A model generated the notes under the pieces. The model was not told where the DNA came from. It ran no database searches and was given only the letters and a program-made list of their open reading frames with translations. This document shows positions 37,901-49,900 of a stretch of DNA of 64,000 nucleotides, piece after piece. Within the stretch, counting starts at the first letter, position 1. The number at the start of each line of letters is the position of its first letter. The translations under genes and the position numbers were made by a program. Origin of the DNA: Rhinopomastus cyanomelas. Its lineage: Eukaryota; Chordata; Aves; Bucerotiformes; Rhinopomastidae. The stretch lies in NCBI GenBank assembly GCA_013400115.1, contig VXBP01000349.1, forward strand, positions 868,001 through 932,000, written 5' to 3'.

Positions 37901-40900
37901 TCTGGAACGGCTTAGGTTGGAAAGGACATCAGAGATCATCCAGTCCCAACACCCTGGCATGGCAGGGACACCTCTCACCAGACCAGTTGCCCAGAGCCTC
38001 ATCCAACCTGGCCTTGCATGGGATGGAGCAGCCACAACGTCCCCGGGCAGCCTGTTCCAGGGCCTCAGCACCTCACAGGGAGAAATTTCTTCCTAAAATG
38101 CAGTCTAAATCTCCCCTCTTTGATCTTGAACCCATCCCCCTTGTCCTATCTCTAGAATCCTTCATAAAAAGCCCATCTGCAGCTTTCCTTTAGCCCCTCT
38201 AGATACTGGAAGGCTGCTATAAGGTCCCACTGGAGCCTTCTCCAGGCTGACCAACCCAAATTCCCTCAGCCTGTCTTCATAATTCAGGTGCTGAAGCCCA
38301 GATGACCTTATGGGTCTTCTTACATCCATCTCACTTCATTTCAAAGTAACCCCTTAAGCAAAAATCTAAATAAAGACCCTCCTCTCTAATAGAACCAACT
38401 GACACACGTGATAAATATGAGAAGGAACTTCTTCCCAGTGAGGGTGACAGAGCACTGGAACAGGCTGCCCAGGGTGGTTGCGGAGTCTCCTTTACTGGAG
38501 GTGTTTAAAACGCGCCTGGATGTGTTCCTGCTGTGTCAGGGGGATTGGACTAGATGATCTTTCAAGGTCCCTTCCAATCCCTAATGATTCTATGATTACC
38601 TCGTGATTTCCTCTCCTCTTCACCCATATCCTTTGGAGCTCGTGGCACATGTTCCACAGGTGATCCAGTCCTCAAAAGTTTTTTGACCCGGATGGCCAGT
38701 GAATCTCCACTGCTGCTGTCATCACTCCCTGGAGTGCCTCCTGCTCTGCTTCTAGCTACAGTATCCTTCAACGTCAAGTACTGGGAGCCTCCTGCAGCAT
38801 CAGTGATACAGTGAACAGACTCGAGGGTAGAAGGATTCCCCAGCTCTGAAATTCTTAGAGAGCTGACTTCACTACTTCCCTTGCTTTGAGGCAGACCCAC
38901 CAAAGCAGGTTGATTTATGCCTGGAGTTACAGTACTACAACCTTCTGGCTCAGACCTTCCTACAGATTTTCCTGTCCCCAACTCTTTGGTCATTTCCTTC
39001 ACTGTTTCCTCACTATTGCAGAAACCAACATTAGCAGACTTTTCCCAGCTTAAACTGCAAGCGTTATAGCTCAGAGGTTTTATCACTGACCCCTCTTCTG
39101 GCATAGTTCTTTGGGTCACAGTCTCACCCCGTGATGACCTCTTCTGAAACTGAGGGACGTTGTCTGTCCCTAGCTTGGAATCCTCAGGGCCAGCCTCCTT
39201 TCTAATGTGCACTGGGGAAGACTCACTAGGTTCTCGAGACAAGGCAGTGGAGGAGACAACATTGCACTGTCTGGTAGCTATATCCCTTATCTTTGCCAAA
39301 AGCTTATTGATGTCTTTCAAGGAGCCACTTTCTTGACCCTTATTTCTCTTCTTGCCCACACCTGACGTTTGGGATCTGCTGCCAACTTCCATTTCAGTTT
39401 TAACTCCAGTCAAAGAGTGGGCAGAGCTTGTGTCTTTGGACTCAGTTTTAGCCTGATCTTGCTGAACCCTTACTGCCAGAAGCATAGGAGCCACTCTATC
39501 AGAACAGCAGCCAGATGAGCCAGGCTGTAGTTGCTGACTCGTTTCAGCTCCATACTCTGCCTCCCGCTGCATGCAGCGCTCAGTGGTTGTCTCCAGTTCG
39601 TGACATGACACACTGCTCTGACACTCTGAATTGCCTCCAGAAGGTCTTGAGAAGCAAGGAGAGAGTTCACGAGGTGACAGAACATCAGAGCCAACATCTG
39701 AATTCATTGGCACTGACACACTCCTGTAGTAACTCATCTGTGTAATTCCAACATCCGACAGCGATTTGCCTAGAAAACAACAGAAAATTCATGAATTTGG
39801 GGTTCCAAAAAACAGGAAAGATCCTTCTCTCCTAGAACTACAGAGAAATGAAGGGAAGAATTAAAATTGGAAAACATTTAAGAAACTGGTTTTGGAATGA
39901 GACTTGAACTAAAGACTTCCATGAGAAGCGTCTACTGAAAGAAAACTTGGATTATAGTAGCATCCCCTAAGAAACACGGGATTTCCTCAGCATTCTTTCA
40001 GGAAAAAGATGCACTGACACAATCACAGACTGGTTTGGATCGGAAGGGACCTTGAAAGCTCATCCAGTCCAACCCCCTGCAGTGAGCAGGGACATCTGCA
40101 ACTACAGCAGGTTGCCCAGACCAACCTGACCTGGGACAGTTCCAGGAATGGGGCTTGTCTCACCTCTCTGAGCATGCTGTTGCAACCCTGACACTTTCAG
40201 TTGTCAAGCTTCCCACACTGGTTAAAGACATTCAAAACAATATAAGAAGAACAACTCCAAGCCCAGCAGGCAGAGGAACAAACATATTTAATCCCTTTTG
40301 GCCAGAAAACCAGGTCAGTGCAGGATTCTGGAAATCAGAGGTATTCAAAAAGTTAAACAGGTACTGGCTGTGAAGTGCTTTCAGAGCCTACTTTTCCCCC
40401 ATCAGGTACAAGATGTCAAGATAGAAGATGATCAGGAAAATAAACAGCTGAAGTGGCTGCTACGTATGTTTTCACGTTTTAACGCCACACTGCATGGACA
40501 TGCCACTGAAGAACAGCTTAACCCTACCCAAGCACACTCTGCTCTTCATCTCAGAATGACTCAACGCTTGTAAAGGTCATATTGATTTTTTCATGTTGAG
40601 ATGGATGGGTTTATGAACTGATTGAGGCAGTTATAAAATGTATGTGGCCTTCTGCCACACTCAACACACTGAGAAGTCTCAGAAAGAAAGACTTCTTGCT
40701 CTGACAAGAACGAAAAGTCCGGTAGCATTTCTTTAATCTTCAGATAAAAAATGTTTCCTTCCTCAGAACTCTTGTAAAAGTGAAATAAAGGAAGATGAAC
40801 TGCTACTGTGCAGCCTAATGGTGAGGCACTGGAACAGGCTGCCCAGGAAGGTTGTGGCTGCTCCATCCCTGGAAGTGTTCAAGGCCAGGCTGGATGGAGC

Positions 40901-43900
40901 AATGGGCAACTTGGTCTGGTGAGAGGTGTCCCTGCCCATGCCAGGGGGTTAGGACTGCATCATCTGTAAGTTCCCTTCCAACCTAAACCACTCTGTGAGT
41001 CTGTGATTCTAAGATGCCACACAGCCATGGCTCCATGGTGCACAGGTTTGTTTAATGGTGACTTTCCCCAAAGACAAACACCTTACACTTGAGATGCAAA
41101 CAAAACAGAGTATCACATGAGAAGAAACAACAAACCATAGAACCATTTAGGTTAGAAATCTCACTATTAACCTAACTGTCCCAAGGCCATCACTAAACCA
41201 CGGCTCTAAGCTCTAAATCCCCACATCTTCTAAACATGTCCAAGAATGGGGATTCCATGCCAAGAGCAACCTCCTAAGTGAGCCTGAGGTTTGCATAGCA
41301 CAAGGTTGTCCTACCACATACCTTGTGGTGGCTGCTGCATGGTCCTCTTCAGTGTATCAGTGGAGTACTTCAGCGTTCTGAGCTCTGAAGGGGAAAGTTC
41401 AACTTCCCTGATGGGTCCTCGGGGTACGAAGGGCATCAGTATGGTTCCAGGGGACTGATCAATGCCAAGGTTGCGAAGGTATATCTGGCAAAAGAAATAA
41501 GTAACAATGGATTCTGAACTTGAATGTTTTCCTCATGATCTGAAATGCAAACAACTTGTTTTAAAAAGTCTTGAGCCTCAGTCATGTTCAACTTTCACTA
41601 AAGGTCCAACGAAAACACTGAGGACATTCCCAGCTTGTTCTATTCCTCGGGCCATGAGTGAGAAGCCTTTTTTCCAGCTAGTACAACTAGGCTTATGGAG
41701 CGAAGACCTCAGAAGCCACGCGCAGTCCAGCAGAACAACTGACACACCCTGTTCATCACTAATGTATGTTTGGCAGCAGTTCAGAAATAGGTTGCAAGAA
41801 CGGTTTTGGTGGTGAGGGCTGGTGCTTGAGCTCACTGACAGGTTTTCCTGAGGCTTTCCTGACCTTTGTTTCATCATGGGCCAAAGATGGCAACTGGCAG
41901 CGGCCTGCTACCAGCAAATCAGTGTCCAGCTCTTTCAAAAGGAACGAGCAATGATAGGAAAGGTCAGAAAAGGAGACATCACATCTCTTGCTCCTTTTCC
42001 ATAAGTATCAAATGTTCACTAGGCCTATTTGCATTTTATACTGCATGTGTATCTAGAAATTGTTATCTAAGTATAGCTCCATTAACATCAAACAAAGCAG
42101 TTTGAGAAGCCAAACTAAAATCACACTCAAAACCTGAAACTCTATACTATAAATTATACCACATGCTACACTAGAAAAAATCTTGATGAGAGTTAAACCA
42201 ACTCCAGGAGACTTTGGGTTCACACACACAGTGCCATTTCCTCTATTAACATACTTTCGAAAGCTGCAGGAGTCTTGCGGAGTTAAGAACCTACCAAAGG
42301 CTGTCTAGAATCACAGAATTGTTCATGTTGGAAAAGACCTTCAAGATCATCGAGTCCAACCATTAACTCAACTGTCCCATCACTAAACCACGACCCTAAG
42401 TTTGAGATTGCCATGACCTGCAAACACGTCTAGGGACAATTATTCAGCCTCCTCCCTGGGCAGCCTGTTCCAAGGCCTCATGATCCTTTCTAGGAAGTTT
42501 TTCCTAGTGCTCAACGCAAACCTCCCCTGGAACAACTTGAGTCCACTTCCTCTCTATTCACTTGTTCCTTGGGAGAAGAGATCAACCATTAATGTCTCTA
42601 CATCCTTCTTCTAGGTACGTGTAGATAGCAAGATCCCCCAATGAAACTCCTTTTCTTCAGACTAACCAGCCTCAGCTCCCTCAGCTGCTCCTCACAAGAT
42701 TTGTTCTCCAGATCCTTCTCCAACCTTGTTGCCCTTCTCTGTACCTGCTCCAACCCCCCAATGTCTTTCCACTGGGCCTCACTAGTGCCCAGTACACGGG
42801 GATGATCCCTTCCCTACTCCTGCTGGCCACCCTATTCGTGATCCAAGCCAGGACACTGTTTGCCTTACCACCCACCTGGGCACACCACTGGCTTATCTTC
42901 AGCCAACGAGCAGTTGATACCTTCAGGTTTCTTTCTGTGGAGCAGCTTTCCAGCCACTCTCCCCTAAGCCTGTAATGTCTCACTGGGTTACTGTGACTCA
43001 AGTAGCTTCTTCTCTTTCAGCAGAGAAGACTGGCTAACATACAGAAATTATACACAGCAAAAAACAACAACCAAAATCTGCCTCAACTTCATCATGTGTC
43101 GAGCCAAGGTAATTCCTGTCCATCTGTACTAGAGCCTGAACTGGCCAACAAAATGAAATAAATCACTTTATACATCTCAGCCACCTCTATTTCCTAAGAT
43201 TTTATTATACACATCAATATTAACAGCCATGCATGACCTAATCTCCTCTATCTTGTCAGTGATTCATGACAGCAGGGCAGGGCTGGAGAACATGGTTAAT
43301 TATAGTGAGGGGGGGAAAAAAAGGAGCTAACAGAAAACCTTTACATCTCCTGAGTTTCATTAAAAATATCCTCCCTACAATATTTATATTTGCTTCAACG
43401 TGTATTTGCAGAGACAACAGCTTGAAGTGCATCTAAAACACAGTTCCAAAGACCTAATGATGATGGGAATTGTCTTGTGAGAGGAACAGCTTCTCACTCC
43501 AAAGATAATTACATGTGTATCATTACCATAAATCTGCATGTCATTGTCTCCAACACTCACCAGCTACTGGGCTGCCCTCAATCCTCACCAACCAGCCTAA
43601 AACAGAGAAGTGTGGACAGAAACCTGCAAGTAGCCCAAGAAGATACAAAAGGTGCTTTAATTGTCCTTCATGAGCGACTGCAAGAATTGAGAACTGAGGC
43701 CTTAGATACTGGAATGAAGTGAACAAGCCGCAGGAGTATTTATAGAGCCATTCCATTTGCCAAGGAGCTCTGTGTTGGGTTCTGCTATTATTACAGCGTT
43801 GTGGGTGTGTGCGGTTCATCTCCCTCCACTGCAGCCTTGCGTCTCCTTAGTCAGCAGTTGAGTCTCAACCTCATGTTCAGATAATTATAACCTGCTCTTT

Positions 43901-46900
43901 TGAAAGGAATCTGGAGGAGCGAAAACGGCTCCTCAGTGCTCTGCTAAAAGAGCTGTAACCTATTTATTCACAAGTCTTTACGGAACAGATTGCGCTTTTT
44001 ATTGCTGATGCTATGTCCTGGGATATAGGTTCCACTGCCACCAGCCACCAGATTATAATTTTCTTACATTCTGGTACCAGGTCTGTCCCATCCCTGGAAG
44101 TGTTCGAGACCAGGTTGGATGGTGCTATGGGCAAACTGCTCTGGTGAGAGGTGTCCCTGCCCATGGCACAGGGTTGGAACTAGATGATCTCCGAGGTCCC
44201 TTCCAAGCCTAATCTGCCTGCGATTCCATGATATTACCATCTATGCCTGGAACAAAGCCCACAAAAATCAAAGAACAATCTTTCCTCTATCCACCCCTTT
44301 CTTTGTCCGTGTTAAGTATTACCTAAAAGTTATTTTTTCCACCTCTGAACCAACAGCATGGATTACATTCCCCAGCAGCACAAAGCAGTGTACAATCATT
44401 AGCCATCAGTGTGCTCAGGTGGCCAAGGCCAATGGCATCCTGACTTGTATCAGAGATAGTGTGGCCAGCAGGAGTAGGGAGGCGTTTGTCCCCCTGGACT
44501 GGGCACTGGCAAGGCCACACCTTGAAGCCTGGGGTCAGTTTTGGGTCCCTCATTCACTGCCAGAAGGACACTGAGGGGCTGGAGTATATCCCAAGCAGGG
44601 AATGGAGCTGGGAAACAGGCTGGAGCACAAGTGCTCTAAGGAGCAGCTGAGGGAAGTGGGGAATTTAACCGGAGAAAAGGAGGCTCAGGAGAGACTTTCT
44701 CACTCTCTCACTCTCCAGAACTCCCTGAACTTCAGTAGGTTGGAGCAAGAAGGGGTTCAGCCTCTTCTCCCTGTGGCAATTGACAGGACCAGAAGAAAAG
44801 GTTCCACAATGTACCAGGGGATGTCTAGGCTGAACGTGAGGAAGAATTTTGTCACCAAAACATTGGAACAGGCTACCCAGTGTAGTGCTGCAGTCCTTAC
44901 CCCTGGAGCAATTTAAACATGTAGACCTGGTGCTTAGGTACATGGGTTAGTGGTGCTGCCACTGTTGGTTTGAAGGTTGGCTTTGTGACAGTTGGATTAA
45001 TTAATGATTCAACTCTAACCTTAAAGGTCTTTCCCAACCTGAACAAGTATGTGACTCTAACATGACTGGATATCAGAAAGCAGAAGCATGCAATACCTTC
45101 TGCTGACCTGCCCTGCTCACTCAATGACAGCCAAGTATACTTTGATCATAGCCAAAAGGTAAAAAATAGTTACAAGCTGGAAATTAACTTACTGGGATCC
45201 TTTCTTCAATATTAAGCTCTTCTTTCTCTGGAGTTCCCAAAGAAGTTGCACCAATGGGGACGAAGTTATCATTTTCCGCACGGGAGAAGTGGTGCCTGGA
45301 AAGCACTGAAGACGATCCTGCAGAGCCCTCTTGGCTACCTTCCCCAGAACTAACTAAAAGATTCAAAACATCCAAGGAAGTATCCTCTAAATTGTCCATG
45401 CTGACATGGCCGGTAGGAATAGTTAGGTTGTGAGACTGATTTTCAACAGCATCCAAATTCTTCTGGACATCACTCAGAGAGTTTAGATCCTCTTTGAGGA
45501 GCTGAGCAATGGCTTCATCCAAAACAAAAACATTTGGGGCTGAACTCTGTCCTCTACTTTCTGTATCTTCACCATTGGATCCAGAAACAATCTCAGCTGT
45601 AAAGTTGTGTACCATGGGGCCTCTTGAACTATTTTCAGACACTCCTAAACCATTACCTGCTTCTTCTAGAGGCTGCACTCCATCGGTTGAGTTTGCTGGA
45701 GGAGTATCTTCAACCAAGGACTTGCACCTACTGGGAACATTTGCCATGTGGTCTGACTGAGATCTAGTAAGAGGGTGGACAAGCGGCGTTCTCTTTGGAA
45801 AACTCAGACTTCCCAGGGAACCAGCCTCTCTAGAGGAAGCAGACACATGATCTTGAGGGTCTGTATCGCTTTTCTTTATTGACAGAATGTTGTCTGAAGA
45901 ACCAGCAATTGCACTGTAGGCTTCTCTAGAAGAAACTCCACCTAGGTCGTGTAAAGTCACTGCAGGGGGTACTTCCTCTGTCTGGCTTACATTCCAAGTC
46001 CTTACCTTCTCCAGGAAACTAAGAGATGGGAGAGACTGGATTCTTCCAGTGTGGGGATATTTCAATTTTAAGGACTCAAAACGTTCGTTTTCTTTCAGAG
46101 CATGTTGGACCAAATGTTGCTTCTCAAGAGATGTGAGTTTACTGGTAGAGTTGCTCCTTGAAGTTTCTTCATTTGAGCATGAACGAGAGGCCTGAATATC
46201 TGATTTCATCACAAGGGCACCAAGTTCTTCTGCCCTAACACTTTTTTTCAGCAGTATCCCTGGAGTAGACTGATAGTTTGGCTCAGCCAAGTGTACAGAG
46301 AATGAACCATCAGCAACGAGATTAAAAGAAGGGGAAATGCCTCTAACTTTATGGCCCCTTTCTACCGAAAAATCTGATACAGTTAACTCAATTCTGTTTA
46401 TTCCAGGTTCTACTCCCATGGGGGCACCTTCACTGCAGGGAGATGGAACTTCCGTGTCAGTCACACCAAGTTGTTTCGGTGCACAGTCACTGGTGCTCGT
46501 CACAGGAGGAATAAACTCCTTCTCACATGTTGCTGCAGGAGACGGTTGCTCGTGCTGATGATCTAGCAAAGCTTCTTGAAGTTCCTCAGGAACAGGCACG
46601 AACTTCAAGCTTTCAGAGCCACAGAAATCTCTTCCATGTTCCTCTGACACTCCTTTGCCTGTTTCAGGTGTCTTTACAGAAAACTGACCCTGAGCATCTG
46701 AGTTTTTATCACTGTCTTTCCTCGAATCACCAGGTAAATTATTAGACAGATCAAGCTCAGGAACCTTTTCTTTTTCCAGGTGCTTTGGCTGCCTCATGCA
46801 CCTGATTGACTCACCCTCAGCCAGTTTCATCTTTTCCTTTTGCATCTCTCTCTCACTTTTTTCTGAATTCTTAGTCAGTGCTGTTTTACAAGATGAGTTT

Positions 46901-49900
46901 TCTGACGATGAGAACTCCTTATGCCTCAGTAACCCTTTTTCTTGCTCCAAAACTTCAAAACCTGTAGCTGGTACATTGATGTCATGGGAGAAATGTTCAT
47001 CTTTTAGAGATGAGTTATAGGTCTCCTTCACCAGAGAAGCTTCCACTTGGCTCACCTTATTTTCTGGCAAAACCTTTGAAGCGGAGTTTGCTGAACTGTC
47101 ACTTGTTTGGGCAATCGATGCCTCCTCACGACCACCATTTTTACCATCTGCATTCTCCTCCTTGCTCACAGGCAGCTGTCCAGAAAGGGAGGTTTGCCGA
47201 GACAAACCACCGGCATCACACAGTTCCACGTGACTGAAGGGACGAGCATGCTGGGACAAAGGAAAGGCATCACTGGGGGCATCAGTGGGAGAGTCTGTCA
47301 GTGATGCAGCTTCACGGACATCCACAGGCTTCAAATGCTCCTCAGACACTCCAGAAACATCAGTGACTCCTCTGTAACAGGTAAGAAAAAGGAATTTCTG
47401 ACCTTTTAGTTTCTACTTTAATTCAAGAGGCAAACGTAGAACTTTATTCAAACAGGTAATTGAGGTTTAGCAACAAACACAGAAAAACATCCCCTAAACA
47501 GACCAAAACGTGAAGAAATATAAAGAAATCCAAAAAACACCAAAAAGCCACAAAAAATACTTAGTAATGTCAGTATGATTCAGTCCATTTACGGATGAGG
47601 TATTTTTTACTAATAGGATATTTATTAGTTAAATAAAATATAGGACTCACATATATAAATTATAAATCACCTACTGCAAATTCATTACATCCTTAAAGGA
47701 TATAATTATTTCCTTAAAGGATATAAATTTCCAGGTCTGACAGGAGAACAAGCAAAAAAACCTATGAACTTCTAATATCTTTAATGTGAACTTTCAATTA
47801 ATAATTTCTTTTACATGAAAAAAGATCATGAAACCTCAATTAAAATTACTCCACCGCAAGTAGATCATAGGCTCTGATGGAATTAAGTTCTGAATCTCAA
47901 AGTGAAGTCACAGACTCTATACTGAAACACTTTTTAAACTACACATCACATCTAGCACTCAAATATATACAAACTCAAGCTGTGGGAGATTTTTGTCCCC
48001 AAAATTTCAGGAGTCTAAGAAAGTTAATGGATGTCTAAGAGGTAGAGTTACCTGTTTTCAGAAAACTGAATTAGTTGGACAAGACCTTTAAGACCATAGC
48101 GTCCAACCATTCCCCCAGCACTGCCAGGTCCCCACTTAACCCCTGTCCCTCACCCCACATCTCCATTGCTTTGCAACCCCTCCAGATATCAGGACTTCAC
48201 CACTCCGCAGGGCCATTCTTGTAGGTGGGTGTTATATTTGCTAATCTCCAGTTAACTGGGACCTCTCCAGTTACCCAGGACTGCTGACAAACAATGGGAA
48301 GCAGCTTGGTGAGCACCTCTGCCAGCTCCCTCAGTACACTAATTTTTTCAGGTTCTTTAGGATGACATGTTCAGAAGCTTGTTCTGCTTTCCCCTTGTTC
48401 CAACTCTTCTGAAGACAAAATATAAAGATGAGCAGAACTCTGACAAACCTCCCCTCCATACAAAGCAAAGAGTAAACCACCCTTCTGACTTATTTCTGCA
48501 ACAGTAAACCTGTAATTATTTAATTATCAAATGCAGCAGCCACTTTTTACGTGTCAGGGCATGAGTTCTTATGGTCACTGAGGAAAAGGTTTGCGCTCTG
48601 TCATGACACCAGGCTTCTTTAACCTACCTTAAGGGAATAAAGTCCACTTCTGACCGCTGGAAAAGTGTCTCATCAAAAAATCTTTGGCCTCGTAACAAAC
48701 ACATCAGCAGCGGAGGACGCAGAGCGAATCGACTGTCCTGAGTATCTGTTAAAAATAACAATAACACAGTAATAAAAAAACTGCCCAGCAATCCCTCTTT
48801 AAATTGCTCTGCCAGCTGCAGAGAAAATGAGATAATCCCATCGCTGAAATCCTCTGCTGGACCATGTTCCCTCATGTGCAGAGCTCAGCTTTCCCATCAC
48901 ATATTAAATTCTGGCTTCTTCTCGACAGCCTTACCCTTAAACATCTTCCTGTGTACATCCTGATCCTTTTCCCTGCCTGCTAAGTGTAACTGACCACACA
49001 AGCACATAAAAAATTACTTCTAATACTCTTTTAAAGGATTTGTTTTATTTTACTCGTCAAGAGTCTGACTTTCAGAGCAAAGAATTCTCGTTCATTTAAT
49101 TCAGGCTCATTAGCTTTCAGCCATCATCTCAGATGGGCTCTATTCTGTACCGCTTACGGCAGCATAATCACATCAGAGATGATTTTTTTTTATATGATGG
49201 TCAAGTTGGCATTGCACCAGCTTTATCCCGAGGCGTTCTACATCACCTGATGAGCAGTATCCAACTACAAGATGACCTTTATGATTAGTTTTTAATTTAA
49301 TACTTCCAATTAACATTTGTTTAATTACTTCAATCACCATATAGAGAGAGAACAGAAATAATCCTACATCACACGGCAAAACTAGCTCCAGATTTGGCTG
49401 CCCCTTCGTCCCACCTCATCAGCAGCTAGCAAAATAATAATGATTGCTACACGGCTTCAAAGATTCCCCCTCTATCTCAGCAGCTGTCCCCACCACACGG
49501 CCAGTTTAATGGCTCCTAGAGAAGCCAAATTTATCCTTTAGCATCTGTGCACAGATGGCACAAACATGTTGCAGCAACTTCAGTGGGGAGTCGTCGGTTT
49601 TTGCAGCACCCAGTACCTCTGTAACGCTGAAATCTCCCTTTTATTAGAGAAATACACTGCACAAGTCATGGCTCCACTTCACTTTCATCTTATCTGAAAC
49701 ATGAATTAAAAAGCCACCTGCTTTTTTGCCAGTTACAGGTATCTTTAAAATAAACCCAACAGGTATGAATAAGCTATTTCTGAGCAACTGGGCAAGAGGA
49801 GTCTCTGGTGTAGACTGGTAAAATCCTTGCAGAAAGCTGGATGAAAAGCTAAATTCTAATGCTCATGGAAATGTAAAAAGCAGAAGAGAAAATGGCAGCA

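Larger units (their letters stand above)
41485..45192. other. ALMS1 intron (3.7 kb)
   Basis: It contains CR1 copies at 42308-42995 (minus), 44080-44232 (plus) and 44395-45066 (plus). Elsewhere (41500-42300, 43020-44080) no exon or recognisable repeat was seen. Confidence 0.65.

Noticed and set aside
47690..47732. Duplicated 'tccttaaaggatataa' as a regulatory array
   Set aside because: Only two copies in AT-rich intron; nothing else supports a function.
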